Source: Eukaryota sp. TZLM1-RC
Lineage: Eukaryota; Metamonada: BaSk clade
Assembly (NCBI GenBank): GCA_040285825.1
Contig: JAUPSS010000002.1
Span: 1,612,001-1,676,000 of the forward strand
Direction of reading: 5' to 3'
Length of the DNA: 64,000 bases
In this document: piece after piece, positions 45,916 through 55,735 of the stretch
Layout of the letters: every line of letters starts with the position of its first letter
Position numbering within the stretch: position 1 is the first letter of the stretch
Made by a program: the position numbers and the translations under genes
Notes under the pieces: generated by a model
Seen by the model: the letters and a program-made list of their open reading frames with translations, nothing else
Told to the model about the DNA's origin: nothing
The model's database searches: none

Positions 45916-45924
45916 TGCTGTTGG

Positions 45925-46756
45925 AGTATTACTTTATTGATAGTTGTACATAATTTGACAAAGCAATTTTTTATTCATTGTAAAACTTTGGGAATTTTTC
46001 CATTTTGTCCCAAAGGTTTAAATTCTTAAAGTTTCTACAAATACGGTATTGAAATTTTTCGTTAAAATTTGATTGACAATTTGTCTGGTTAGGATACGGT
46101 ACCCTTCCATCATCATAATACACCTTTCAAATCAACAGTTAACAACAATTAACTTTGGCGGAGGTCGTGTACTTATTGCTTTCCCATTTTCGATAAACGG
46201 AAGACTATCAGTAGGAGCAGGAACTGTTTTGAATGATTTCCAAAAAATGTTTCAAGAAAAAACAATGAAAAGATTTGATATTTTTTTATGGCGCTCTCGG
46301 ATTCAATTTGTTGTTAATAGATTACCTCGGTTTTTCAATCAAATTAGAGAAGCTTTAGCTAGACAGCAAGCATATCAAGATTTTGTAGAGGAAATCTTGG
46401 TTCATTGAATTTTGTCCCATTAGTTATGAATTAATTTTATTAAGTGTGCAAGATGAATAAAAAAATCGATCCCCACCTTGTTGGAAGTGTTTCTGGATTT
46501 CTTTCAAAAATCTCGTTCTTCGAAATATGACAGATTAGGGAAAAAGGCTGTCACCATTTCAAACCCAAATAATAGCTTCTTCACCATTAACCATGTGTTT
46601 AATTGTAACGATAAATACCATTATATTTTTGTCTCCTAATAAAAAAATCAACTTTGTTCCGTCGCAGGACTCGGCGATCTTCATAAGTTAGTAACTGTTT
46701 AAGGACTGATCTGCGAACAAAATCTGAATCATTAGTTTCTTCTTCGGTCGGTACCC
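45925..46756 (-). pseudogene. Fanzor/TnpB-like nuclease relic, copy 2
   Basis: Reading the minus strand from 46756: VLKQLLTYEDRRVLRRNKVD, then FFIRRQK, a frameshift, KHMVNGEEAIIWV, FLKEIQKHF and GGDRFF. A family A 3' end (46165-46451) interrupts it. It then resumes as VNCC, VYYDDGRV and YRICRNF..LW. Each block lines up with the better-preserved copy at 55219-55735. Stops and at least one frameshift make this copy dead. The zinc-ribbon second Cys is lost. Identification rests on copy 1. Confidence 0.55.
46165..46451 (+). mobile_element. Retrotransposon family A 3' end inserted in the Fanzor-like relic
   Basis: About 290 bp: LIAFPFSINGRLSVGAGT through DFVEEILVH and the tail ending AAGTGTGCAA. 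It is 5' truncated and in opposite orientation to the relic it interrupts. The relic continues on both sides. Confidence 0.85.
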
Positions 46757-46764
46757 ACTGCATG

Positions 46765-46850
46765 GGCTATAATATGCATCCCTTTTGAAATAGAAAATGA
46801 AATTCTATTCCGTCAAAATAGTTTATTAATAATTTTTTTAATGATCTGGG
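46765..46850 (-). pseudogene. Retrotransposon C-terminal relic
   Basis: Short stretch reading KKIINKLFWRNRISFSISKG, the block that families B and C share near their C-terminus (NRLFWQNRIVFSIFKG in B). It belongs to neither B nor C exactly, and lies directly beside the Fanzor-like relic. Downstream to 47046 nothing is recognised. Confidence 0.5.
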
Positions 46851-47046
46851 CAAAATATGTTAGAAAAGATTAAGTGAGTTTTATTTCGAGAGAAAAACCA
46901 CTCAACTGACTACAAAAATGGGCATTATAAGTATTAAGCTCCTTGTTACTTATCAAAATTAAATATTCATAGTTGGAGTCTTGGTTTAGAATACCTAGGA
47001 GTACAGTGAGTCTGAAGTATTGATTGTAGAGAAATTTCCTCTTACT

Positions 47047-47748
47047 TCACACATGTGGAGAATGAGCATAAATGGTGGGATATTCAATCACTCGTAGTGA
47101 CTCAAGCATTGAATTAAACTCAATAGTTGGATTAAGATCAATATAAACCTTGTTTTGGTTTTGTGTTTCATCTAAAATCACAAACTTAAGGAGTTCCAAC
47201 CGTGCAACATGACTAGCACCTATTCTGATTCTCAGAGAGGTGTCAACCATGGCTGCTTCCAATGCCGACAAAAGAGATTTATTGGATGGAACCATGATGG
47301 TTGTTGAGATTGATCCTACAAACACAAGTTCCACCTTCCATAGGATAACTCCTCCTTTTATGAGTTTGGATGTATTGTTTTCGGCCTTTGTCATTCCCGG
47401 ACTAAGAAGAATAAGATCAATACCATTCTCGAGTGCAACTTTTTGCATTGATTTCCTATTTGATAACAAAGTCTTTGGTTTTGAGGAACTCAGAAGCCGT
47501 CTTCCGAAAAACGAAGTTGAACATGTAGTTGACATAACATTTTCTAAGAAGACATAATCATTGTGCAAAACATCCTCATTGAAATTGACCAATGGTACAA
47601 AGTCAGAAGGAGCTCGTACCCCATTACAATTAAACGAGGTCTTATGTGCATTAACACAAGGTAAAGAACATGTATGAGACTCACAAGACGGACACTTATA
47701 CTTGGCACCTTTTCCACAGATGATGCATTTTGAGGAAGAGAGTACCAT
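47047..47748 (-). CDS. BCD1: Box C/D snoRNP assembly protein BCD1/ZNHIT6
   Basis: Nuclear factor for assembly of box C/D snoRNPs. ATG at 47748 gives 233 residues; an upstream in-frame extension exists but this ATG (AACAATGG) starts right before the zinc finger. The HIT-type finger uses C8, C11, C19, C22, C27, C31, H35 and C41 (KYKCPSCESHTCSLPC). After it, NGVRAPSDFVPLVNFNEDVL and NDYVFLENV follow as in BCD1. The C-terminal half matches the family's IYAHSPHV-type ending only loosely. Confidence 0.88.
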   Translation of the reverse strand: MVLSSSKCIICGKGAKYKCPSCESHTCSLPCVNAHKTSFNCNGVRAPSDFVPLVNFNEDVLHNDYVFLENVMSTTCSTSFFGRRLLSSSKPKTLLSNRKSMQKVALENGIDLILLSPGMTKAENNTSKLIKGGVILWKVELVFVGSISTTIMVPSNKSLLSALEAAMVDTSLRIRIGASHVARLELLKFVILDETQNQNKVYIDLNPTIEFNSMLESLRVIEYPTIYAHSPHV

Positions 47749-47775
47749 TGTTAAAGAAGCTGTCTGAACAATAAG
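47749..47775 (-). promoter_or_regulatory. Start-proximal motif, BCD1 gene, variant form
   Basis: Coding strand TTATTGTTCAGACAGC then TTCTTTAACA directly before the ATG. It aligns with the CYB5D1 leader with two small gaps. Weaker than the pair at TPRG1-like and CYB5D1. Confidence 0.35.
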
Positions 47776-48027
47776 CAACCGTCCGCTGTACAGTGTAGTA
47801 TAAAGCAGTTGTATAGAGAGAACTCACCAAATAAATTATGTTATTCTTCACATAAAATATAATATTCTTATAGTTAGGCTCTGTTATTGTTGCTGACAAA
47901 TACCAACGAACAATTCAATATCCAAGTAAGACATTCCTCTATTTATTTGTTTACTGATGTACTCTATATAATGTCGTTTTTTTTATATAATCTTAATGTT
48001 TTTTATTTAACAGTATAATACTGCATA
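47776..48027. other. Intergenic
   Basis: About 250 bp, AT-rich, between BCD1 and a family A tail. Nothing recognised. Confidence 0.4.
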
Positions 48028-48672
48028 ATTTATTGAATTTGCACACTTGATTAAATTAAATCATAACTAATGGGACGACTATCATTAAACCAAGATTTCC
48101 TCTACAAAATCTTGATTTGCTTGCTGTCTAGCTAAAGCTTCTCTAATTCGATTGAAAAACCGCGGTAATCTATTAATAATGGCAAATTGAATCCGTGAAC
48201 GCCATAAAAAAATATCAAATCTTTTCATTGTTTTTTCTTTCACCATTTTTTGGAAGTCATCCAAAAAAGTTTCTGCTTCAACTGATAATCTTCCATTTAT
48301 CGAAAATGGAAAAGCAATAAAAACCAGCTGTGTATTTCTATCGATATTTGCATCTTCAATTTCTTTATCATATTTTCTATGTTTTTCTTTTGCTTTAAAA
48401 TCCAGAGCAGCCACAGGATTAAGTTTTCTTCTGTGAACCAAAGTATCGTTTGCAACATTACATGAGACAAAGTCAACAATAGCTTCAGAATTATCAATCC
48501 AATCACAGTATACATCACCTCTATCATCAGAACCAAAATTATTCAGAGAAAGTGTTTCTTTCAGCAGGGGCTCTTTGATACACGATATCCTTGCAGTTTG
48601 TGCCATATTGAAAACAGTGTCTCTAACAGCATCATGTAATGAAGAACGATAAGTTATCAATTTAGAGCAATT
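48028..48672 (-). mobile_element. Retrotransposon family A, 3' end
   Basis: Best-preserved A C-terminus: an uninterrupted frame from the NCSKLITYRSSLHDAVRD block through DDRGDVYCDWIDNSEAIVDF, the KHRKYDKEIEDANIDRN segment, FPFSINGRLSVEAETFLDDF and the last residues DFVEEILV. 5' truncated inside the CxC..H..C finger. Confidence 0.88.
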
Positions 48673-49597
48673 ATAATTGAGTATATTGAATTTCAAATTA
48701 TTTCTTTACCATTGTTTTAGCATTTGTAGCTTATATAGACGCCTTCTGGACTCAGTCAATCATAGTAGTTAATATTTGCATGCACTTTGGTGGTTGATTA
48801 TCATTGACGAATATTAGAAACAGTGTTTTTTTTATTGAATAAATAGAATAGATAGATCATTTCATCGGAAATATAAATGTTCAACAATAAAATAAAATAT
48901 TCTATTTATTTTTGTATTTTTGTATTATTAATTCTATTTATTTTTTATTATTATCTATTTATTCTTATTTATTCAAGTAAGGAGTATTAGAGTTGACTCT
49001 TGGCAATCACATAGTTTGTTGCTAAAATTTATCAACTGGTAAGGATGAAAATTCATGTGAAAACATATGTATATCCCATTAAAAAGTTCTTAGTACCATT
49101 ACCAACTACTCTAAGCCAACTAATAAGAGCCCCAAACCAAACTAAATATTTCTTTCTTGAATTATAATCAATTTGTAAAAAAGTAATGGTTTCTGAAGTG
49201 TTGATCATTGACGAATAATCTACATCAGCAAATTGTCTTGTTGTTATGAAAAGATTTGTTACTAATGGTACTTTCAGAATAGCTTCAAACAATGACAATT
49301 GCAAACCTAGTCACAATGACCTTAGCAAGATACGTGATAGATACGTGATAGAAATCAGCCGGCTCATTTGCCTAAGCTTGCAATTGCTGAGGTCAGAATG
49401 AGTGGTAATGAAAGGCCTCAGTATGTGTGTAGTAGATAACTTTTGTAATTATTCCGCGCGAAAATGGTTCGTACTTCTGGAGAATTTCGGATTTTACAGC
49501 TAATTCATGTATTGTAAATAATTCACATTAATTACTGGGAATCAAACCTAATACTCATTTCTTGAAGCTAAAACAAAAGTACTAAGATGACGAATAC
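48673..49597. other. Intergenic, low-complexity AT-rich
   Basis: About 900 bp with ATTTATT-rich runs around 48890-48975. No gene supported. Confidence 0.45.
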
Positions 49598-50290
49598 TAT
49601 ACTTGCCCCCTAAGAATTTCAAAACAGTTGTTGGTGTTGACCCTAAAGTCATTGTGACTGATAGAGAGAAGGCAATCATCAATGCAATTTCAACTGTATT
49701 TACTGATTCTAAAGAATGTTGTGCTAAAGGCACCTTGAATGAAATTTGGAGGGATTTAAAAGTGCAGAAAATGGCCACTTATTTGAAAAATTTTATGTGA
49801 TTTCAGGGAAGTCGTTCCGTGGAATCGATGACTCTTTTATTGAACGATTTAAATTTATGAAATGATATCCAGTGACGTTAGAGTTGAAACATGTACTGGG
49901 AGGACGAAAAAAGTACTTGGTCTTCCTTGTGTGCATGAAGTCAAAGAATTGATAGATAATGGTGGTGAGTTGAACTTCACAGATTTCCACAATTTAGGTG
50001 GTTGGCAACAGGGAACGTCACGTTCGTGATTCAGCTGCCAACCCGGTAAAAGTATTGCTGAAAATACATAAACAAGCCTCTCCAGCCCAACAGGCCAGAA
50101 TCGGACAGCAGTGTCATAGAGTTATTGAAGATTCGCAGTCTCCTTATGACAATCCTCAATCTCGATACCGAAGAAGTGGAGACGAACATCAATTTTCAGC
50201 TGGTAGAAAGAGAGGAAGAAAATGTGGAAATTGTGGCAGAGAAGGGTACTGAGTGACTAAGTTTACGCTCCCTTGCGGTGTATGTGGCGA
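49598..50290 (+). pseudogene. MULE transposase remnant
   Basis: 49598-49800 reads VVGVDPKVIVTDREKAIINA then ISTVF, the region around the second catalytic Asp of Mutator-like transposases. After stops and frame changes, 49870-49990 reads CTGRTKKVLGLPCVHEVKEL then LNFTDFH, the SWIM finger C..LGLPCVH. Then come VKVLLKIHKQASPAQQARIG and a Cys-rich end GRKCGNCGREGY. It is decayed, with multiple stops, and distinct from the MULE piece at 41618-42154. Confidence 0.65.
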
Positions 50291-50474
50291 AAGTGATTAT
50301 AAGGAAAAAGATTGTCCCAAAAACAACAAGCATAACAAGAGAAAATCAAGAGAGACAATCTGAAGTGTTATAGTAGTTTCAGTTGTTATAAAGCATCTAA
50401 GTTGATATGGTACGAGTTCAGACGATTTCAGCACAAATTTAATGAAACACAAGTTAAGCAAGATCAATTGTTTG

Positions 50475-51705
50475 ACGTGCAAAAGTGTTGTTCCAATTAA
50501 TAGGATGTAAAATGTTCCAAATTTTTTGATCATGCTTATCTTAGTCCACATTATGGCGGTTAAGCTTGGACAAACGCTTCTATTCTTACTTCATGTGCTT
50601 TTATCGGTGTAATGCAGGAATGCAATTGTTGAGTTTTCTGAAAGATTTGCCGATTGGGAAGATTTATTGATGACAACGCAAAGTTGTACTGTTTTTGCTT
50701 TAAATGATGAAATTTCACAAACTGATGTAGAAAAATGGAGTCGATGCTTTCCCCAATCATTCAATGGTAATATTCCAGAAAAAAATTTTTAAATTTAAAT
50801 TACATTCTGCGAACATTACTGAAACGATTGACTAGAATATATGAAAATGATCTTTATAATAATAAATGCACCTCGGCCGTTTTAAATCAAGATCTTCACT
50901 CATTGTTATTGGAAAAGGATGTTTGTGAAAACCAGTCATCAGATTCATCACTGTTTGTAACCATTGTACCACGAAGGTCTGGACTGTGTGTTAATCATGA
51001 AGCGTTTGTAACAAAAATGAGATTATATCTGAATAGCCTTATTAATCAATTATTATCAAAAGAACAATGTATTTATTCAAATTCACCACAGCTCACTTTG
51101 CGTCATGGTCTGAATTGTTCTATATTGATAACTTATCGTTCTTCATTACATGATGCTGTTAGAGACACTGTTTTCAATATGGCACAAACTGTAAGAATAT
51201 CGTGTATCAAAGAGCCTCTGCTGAAGGGAACACTTTTATTGAATAATTTTGGTTCTGATGATAGAGGTGATGTATACTGTGATTAGATTGATAATTCTGA
51301 AGCTGTTGTTGACTTTGTTCCTGTAAGTGCTCTCGAATTTAAGGCCGACAAAAAACATAGATAATGCGGTAAAGTTATTGAAAAAGCTAATGCTGATAGA
51401 AATAGACCAATTTTTTATTGCTTTCCTATTTTCGATAAACGGAAGATTATCAGCAGAAGCGGAAACTTTTTTGAATGATTTCCAAAAAATGGTTCAAAAA
51501 AAACAATGAAAAAATTTGATATTTTTAATGACGCTCTCGGATTCAGTTTGCCGTTAATAATAGATTACCTCCGTTCTTCAATCGAATTGGAGAAGCTTTA
51601 GCTAGACAGCAAGCAGATCAAGATTTTGTAGAGGAAATCTTGGTTCAATGAATTTAGTCCTGATAGTTATGACTTTATTTTGTTAAGATCACAAGTTCAA
51701 TAAAT
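50475..51705 (+). mobile_element. Retrotransposon family A, 3' half, in left arm
   Basis: From GCKMFQI through the CIYSNSPQLTLRHGLNC finger (second Cys replaced by Ser/Tyr context) and DDRGDVYCD to the C-terminus and tail. It has frameshifts and stops. The 5' cut at 50475 is also the end of the inverted repeat. Confidence 0.87.
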
Positions 51706-52130
51706 TAAGAACCTTTGGTTGGTTAAGAAAAAATACCACTTTTGCAAATGAAACCCCTTCCATGACTTGATTTCGAGTCTAGAAACATTGCCACCACGAC
51801 AGAAACAACCGAAGCAACCAGACCAAAAAATGGAATAGAAAGAGGTTTTTCGCAGCGAGAGTAGTACTGACCGAATGGAAAGTTAACAATGACGAGAAAG
51901 ACAGATCCATAGATTCTGAGTGAAGAGATCCAAAGACAAACCAGTAAGAACACTATACTGTAATTGAAACTGTAATAGAGATGACATCATTCAACAGCAA
52001 GGTCAACAACATTGTTGACAGTGTTTCAAATGAAAGTGATGAAGATAGTCAAAAGTGAGGGAGATCATTACCAAGTTGAAGGTTGAAAACCTGCCAAAAT
52101 AGGCCACCAGAAGTCGAAAATGGTGGTGAC
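51706..52130. other. Unique segment of left arm, with 76-codon frame
   Basis: Not retrotransposon-like. The minus-strand frame 51953-51723 would give a 76-residue hydrophobic protein with two possible membrane helices (SVFLVIVNFPFGQYY and LVASVVSVVVAMF). The same frame is open in the other arm (59530-59760) with one visible change. I do not recognise it. It may be an exon or chance. Confidence 0.35.
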
Positions 52131-52314
52131 AAGTGAAAAATTTGATAAAGGCTCATTATTCTCGTTGCATGTCAGACGCACTTTTTGAACCAAAGATGAT
52201 TCAGGATTCAGGATCCCTTACTGTCAATCTACTGGAAAGATTGTTACAAATTCTGTTTCTCATATTTTTACTTAAAAAAAATAAAAAAATTGTGGCAGCT
52301 CTTATCTTATTTCT

Positions 52315-53340
52315 TTGAAACAGGAAATTGAAACTCTTTCACCCAATATTTGGTCTAAATGTTTCCCCTCTGATATTGTGGAACTTCCTCCAAGAAACTT
52401 GCTCTCCTTACCACTGACTTTTGCAAAATGGCAGAAAAAAATCTTGAAAGTTTTAGAAAACTTGGATTATATTGTACGTTTTAGCTTGGCTAAAGAAAAA
52501 AATCCCGTTTTTGCAGATTTTTTGATTGATCTTGAAGACAGTTGCTCAAGTAGCCTAATCTCCCAAATTCCCAACATTTTGGCCTTCTACTTAATGATCA
52601 CCAATGGACCACTGCAATGAGAATGAGATGTTTTCTATGGCCTTGTTCTTTACCAAATGATTTAATTTGTCGCTGCAAGAGTGTTGTTATGCTTTCCCAT
52701 ATTTTAAACTGTAAGTATTTCATAACTTATCGCTCAATGGTTCATGACTCAGCTCGTGATCAATTATATGCCATGTGCAAAAGTTTCAATATAGAGGCAT
52801 TTATTGAACCTTTAGTTCGTAAGTTATCTCCAGATCAAACTGATGATTCCTTTGGTAAAAGAAGGGCAGATTTAGTAGCTCCAGGGATCGATGCTGTTCT
52901 CAATGTTGTGGAAGTTGTCTCAGTAGATGTCTGCAAAAATTCTGTTGCTCGTGTGGTGTATTCCGCTGATTCGCCGCTATCTAACGCCGAAAACAGGAAA
53001 TACAAAAATATGACGTACCATTGGCACAATTAGGTAGAGTCGAACATTTGAAATACCAGTTTGTGCCGTTTGCAATTTCTCTTTTGGCAATATTGGACCT
53101 TCAGGGTTGCACTTTTTTGAAAATTTCAAAAAAGTTTAACTAAATAGATCTTGTAAAAAGATGAATTCCGCTTTCTGGTTAAATAGAATTGTTTTTTCGC
53201 ATAATGAAATCTATTCCAACAATGATTTCTAAAGCTCTTTTGGCTATTGGTGTAGAATATGAACGAAATGCTGTCAGTGGGTTTAGTAATAGCGATGCTT
53301 GTTTGGAGGATATTGAATCTTGGACAGATTTTTAGTTCAA
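52315..53340 (+). mobile_element. Retrotransposon family C, 3' half, in left arm
   Basis: Frames 52315-52620 and 52617-53033 give the region before the finger, the finger CRCKSVVMLSHILNC, YRSMVHDSARD, and the endonuclease core KRRADLVAPGIDAVLNVVEV. The end carries NRIVF and the GFSNSDACLEDIES terminus after a frameshift. The 5' side fades into non-matching sequence before 52315. Confidence 0.85.
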
Positions 53341-53473
53341 TAAAAACACAGTCTACTAAAAAGAGTTTGGCAAGACCCGTTTTTTCAATATCTGTATTTT
53401 GATATCTAAAGTTGCCGTCCAATCATCTTCGGCTTAAATATTATTAACTCAACACCTTCTGCTTGAGGTATTG

Positions 53474-54262
53474 ATGAATGAATGTCTCTTTACATTAGGA
53501 CATTGTATACCGCCCTCTACCTTTACACTTGAAGACACCCATAATGTAGTACGCATTAGTCAACTTGCTAGATCTATACCGGATCTCCAGCATCAGTTGA
53601 TTACTTCTTCTAAACCCTTTGTCTATGAGAAGGAGCTTGTGGAACGCTTAATTTATAAATGCCGCAATGCCCACAAGTCTTGGCCTTTTTTCAAGAAACT
53701 TCTTCGTGTACGTCAAGTTCTTGTAAGGTTAGAGAAGCTGGATCTTGCCTTATTATTGGGAGATTTTGCACAGCTCCTCACCCTTCCAGAAACCAATGTT
53801 CCATTAACTGTTTATCCCCTGCCCTCTTCTGATCTTTTGTTCTATGTTCTGTTTAAACACTTGCACTTCGTATACCTTCTCTCTGAGCTAAATGTAGCTT
53901 GCTGTGAGTGTGCTAAATCAGTAACCATTCAACTACAGACCAAGCACTTTGTCCATTTGCTTCTGACTGTTCTTAGTTCTGTCAGTGCTTTGTACAAGTG
54001 TATTGAACCCCTTTCTACAGCTTTAGACGAGATTTATTCAAAACTTTGTAGTTTTCGAAAGTCTTTGGTTACCCCTGAATCATCAGTTTTTGATTTTATT
54101 TCGCTTAAAGTTTTGACCAAAACAAATCCTTCTGAATTGTACCATTGGTTAATTGCAGATAGGACTTCAAATTTATTTAACAGATTTCGTTTATTTTTTG
54201 ATGAATTAAAGAAAAAGCCAGTGTTTAGTGAAGTGGATATAGGTTCAATTTGTCAACAATGA
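53474..54262 (+). CDS. Nepro-like nucleolar protein (DUF4477-type)
   Basis: 262 residues from ATG at 53474. It is mostly helical, with LLRVRQVLVRLEKLDLALLL, a YPLPSSDLLFYVLFKHLHFV block, SELNVACCECAKSV, and TKHFVHLLLTVLSSVSALYK. The order resembles the N-terminal domain of NEPRO (LPS..YVL..L, CC..A, GHF..L), a nucleolar protein linked to RNase MRP and rRNA processing. Similarity is at motif level, so the call is tentative. No membrane helix is convincing. The gene sits between the arms of the inverted repeat. Confidence 0.5.
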   Translation: MNECLFTLGHCIPPSTFTLEDTHNVVRISQLARSIPDLQHQLITSSKPFVYEKELVERLIYKCRNAHKSWPFFKKLLRVRQVLVRLEKLDLALLLGDFAQLLTLPETNVPLTVYPLPSSDLLFYVLFKHLHFVYLLSELNVACCECAKSVTIQLQTKHFVHLLLTVLSSVSALYKCIEPLSTALDEIYSKLCSFRKSLVTPESSVFDFISLKVLTKTNPSELYHWLIADRTSNLFNRFRLFFDELKKKPVFSEVDIGSICQQ

Positions 54263-54373
54263 ATATGGTTTATTTAAAGTTATTTAAATTGTTGGCAGAA
54301 TAAACATTCTACACAAACAATTAAATACAAATAGACTTATCCAAATAAACCCGATTCTATAATACATTTCAGC

Positions 54374-55009
54374 TCATGCCACCGTTAAATCATCATTGAA
54401 ATACAAACAAATACATGGAATTGCTTCTTCCGATGGCAGAGAAGCCTCAGAGAAAACAAGCTCTATGTCCTCGATTCCATTACCATCTAAAGTCTTCTCC
54501 ATGTCCAACTCCTTACCACAGTGCTTCCATGTGTAAGAAAGACAGTGTGAGTTGTGTAGAAAGAGCCTCCTGGCAATGTCTATAAGTGTTTCCTCTGCGG
54601 CTACCTCCAGAGTCGTTCTATCGTGAGTCAACATATTAAAGAAGTTGACATGACGGGACCGACTGGTTAGCTGACCTATCATAAGATCTTGGTTCTTCCA
54701 CCAGGGGTTGGGATGGGGTTGCTCCAATAATTTCCCAGTGGAATCATGTAAATGAAGCATCCATAGCTGATCAGGGGTCAGAGGGACAGTTTTAAGTGTA
54801 TCAGGGTGTGTGTAGGTACGAAAACCGAACGATGTTTTGTTGAACCAATGTGAAATATCACTCCCTGCTGCACCGAGTAAGGATGCTGTTAATAGAGGAG
54901 GCTCCTGATGAATTAATGGTGTAATATCAAGTACACTGCCAAAGATACAAACCCAAGCACTGTCGCGGTGATTGTGCTTGGCCAACTCAGATGGTAGAAT
55001 GTAAACCAT
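54374..55009 (-). CDS. CYB5D1: CYB5D1-like cytochrome b5-domain protein
   Basis: 211 residues from ATG at 55009. Blocks typical of CYB5D1: YILPSELAKHN, WVCIFGSVLDITPLI, LLGAAGSDISHWFNKTSF, PWWKNQDLMIGQLTSRSR, FNMLTHDRTTLEVAAEETL, SYTWKHCGKELDMEKTL and the ending LYFNDDLTVA. The usual HPGG haem motif of cytochrome b5 is absent, as in this family. CYB5D1 is associated with motile cilia, so it hints at a flagellated cell. It converges on the Nepro-like gene with about 110 bp between stops. Confidence 0.88.
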   Translation of the reverse strand: MVYILPSELAKHNHRDSAWVCIFGSVLDITPLIHQEPPLLTASLLGAAGSDISHWFNKTSFGFRTYTHPDTLKTVPLTPDQLWMLHLHDSTGKLLEQPHPNPWWKNQDLMIGQLTSRSRHVNFFNMLTHDRTTLEVAAEETLIDIARRLFLHNSHCLSYTWKHCGKELDMEKTLDGNGIEDIELVFSEASLPSEEAIPCICLYFNDDLTVA

Positions 55010-55013
55010 TGTT

Positions 55014-55033
55014 ACAGATATTGTCTATAACAA
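55014..55033 (-). promoter_or_regulatory. Shared start-proximal motif, CYB5D1 gene
   Basis: Coding strand TTGTTATAGACAATATCTGT, ending five bases before the ATG, nineteen of twenty bases as in the TPRG1-like gene. Confidence 0.5.
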
Positions 55034-55218
55034 TAAATAAGACACAGATGTATTGTGAATTTCTATCAAAACACACTTCTGGCTTTTGACCAATTCATGT
55101 AATCTTGATAGACGTTAAGCATACTTTAGATCCATCACTATATGATGTCACAATCAAATGACAGTTAAAGCAGCAACATCACAATACGCGTACAGGTACG
55201 CAATACATGGAAAAACAC

Positions 55219-55735
55219 TTATCTATGGGGTCTCCGGAACGCCTCAGGTCTTTCATTGTAGTAGTGCTCACTTATGGAAATCTCCAGTTTGTTTCTGGAA
55301 GCTGAGATGTCCCTCGACCAGAGTGTCTGACATTGAGGACAAACAAACTTATCATTGTTCACCCTCCCATCATCGTGATACAACTTTTGATTGAATACCT
55401 TACAGCAATTCGTTTTGGCAGATGTGTAGAATTCATCTCCTTTAGGCTTCACATATGTAAAATGTTTCTGAATCTCCTTCAAAAAGCGCTTCCTTGGGGT
55501 TTTCACAGATTGTCTTGATGGCCCATCACCTCCACTGCCAAACCAAAGTATGGTTTCTCTTCCATTAGCCATTAGTTTAATTTTTTCAATAAATCCCATT
55601 ATTTTTTGCCTTTTTATAAAAAAATCAAACTTGATGCGGCGCAGGACTCGGCGATCTCCATTTATCAGCAGTTGGTCTAATAAAGTTCTCGGACGGAAGT
55701 CTAGAAGCCTTTGGGATAAGGATTAATCTGAGAAA
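55219..55735 (-). pseudogene. Fanzor/TnpB-like RNA-guided nuclease, C-terminal half
   Basis: A frame open for about 168 codons, with no ATG at its beginning (internal ATG at 55599). Blocks in order: GDRRVLRRIKFDFFIKRQK, NGRETILWFGSGG, PRKRFLKEIQKHF, GDEFYTSAKTNCC, and VCPQCQTLWSRDISASRNKL. These match the second half of the Fanzor/TnpB RuvC-like nuclease: the catalytic Glu in DEFYTS, a CC..CPQC zinc ribbon, and the last catalytic Asp in WSRDISASRN. The first RuvC Asp and the N-terminal RNA-binding part are missing. Known family members are RNA-guided DNA nucleases carried by transposons and giant viruses. Upstream it joins a polymerase-like relic. Confidence 0.68.

Larger units (their letters stand above)
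50475..53340. repeat. Large inverted repeat, left arm
   Basis: Matches 58120-61008 in inverse orientation. Order in this arm: family A 3' half, a unique stretch, family C 3' half. Shared disabling changes, such as the TAG in the endonuclease after YCD and the TAA after PHYGG, show the unit was already broken when it was copied. By eye it is almost identical except the inner few hundred bp. Confidence 0.9.
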
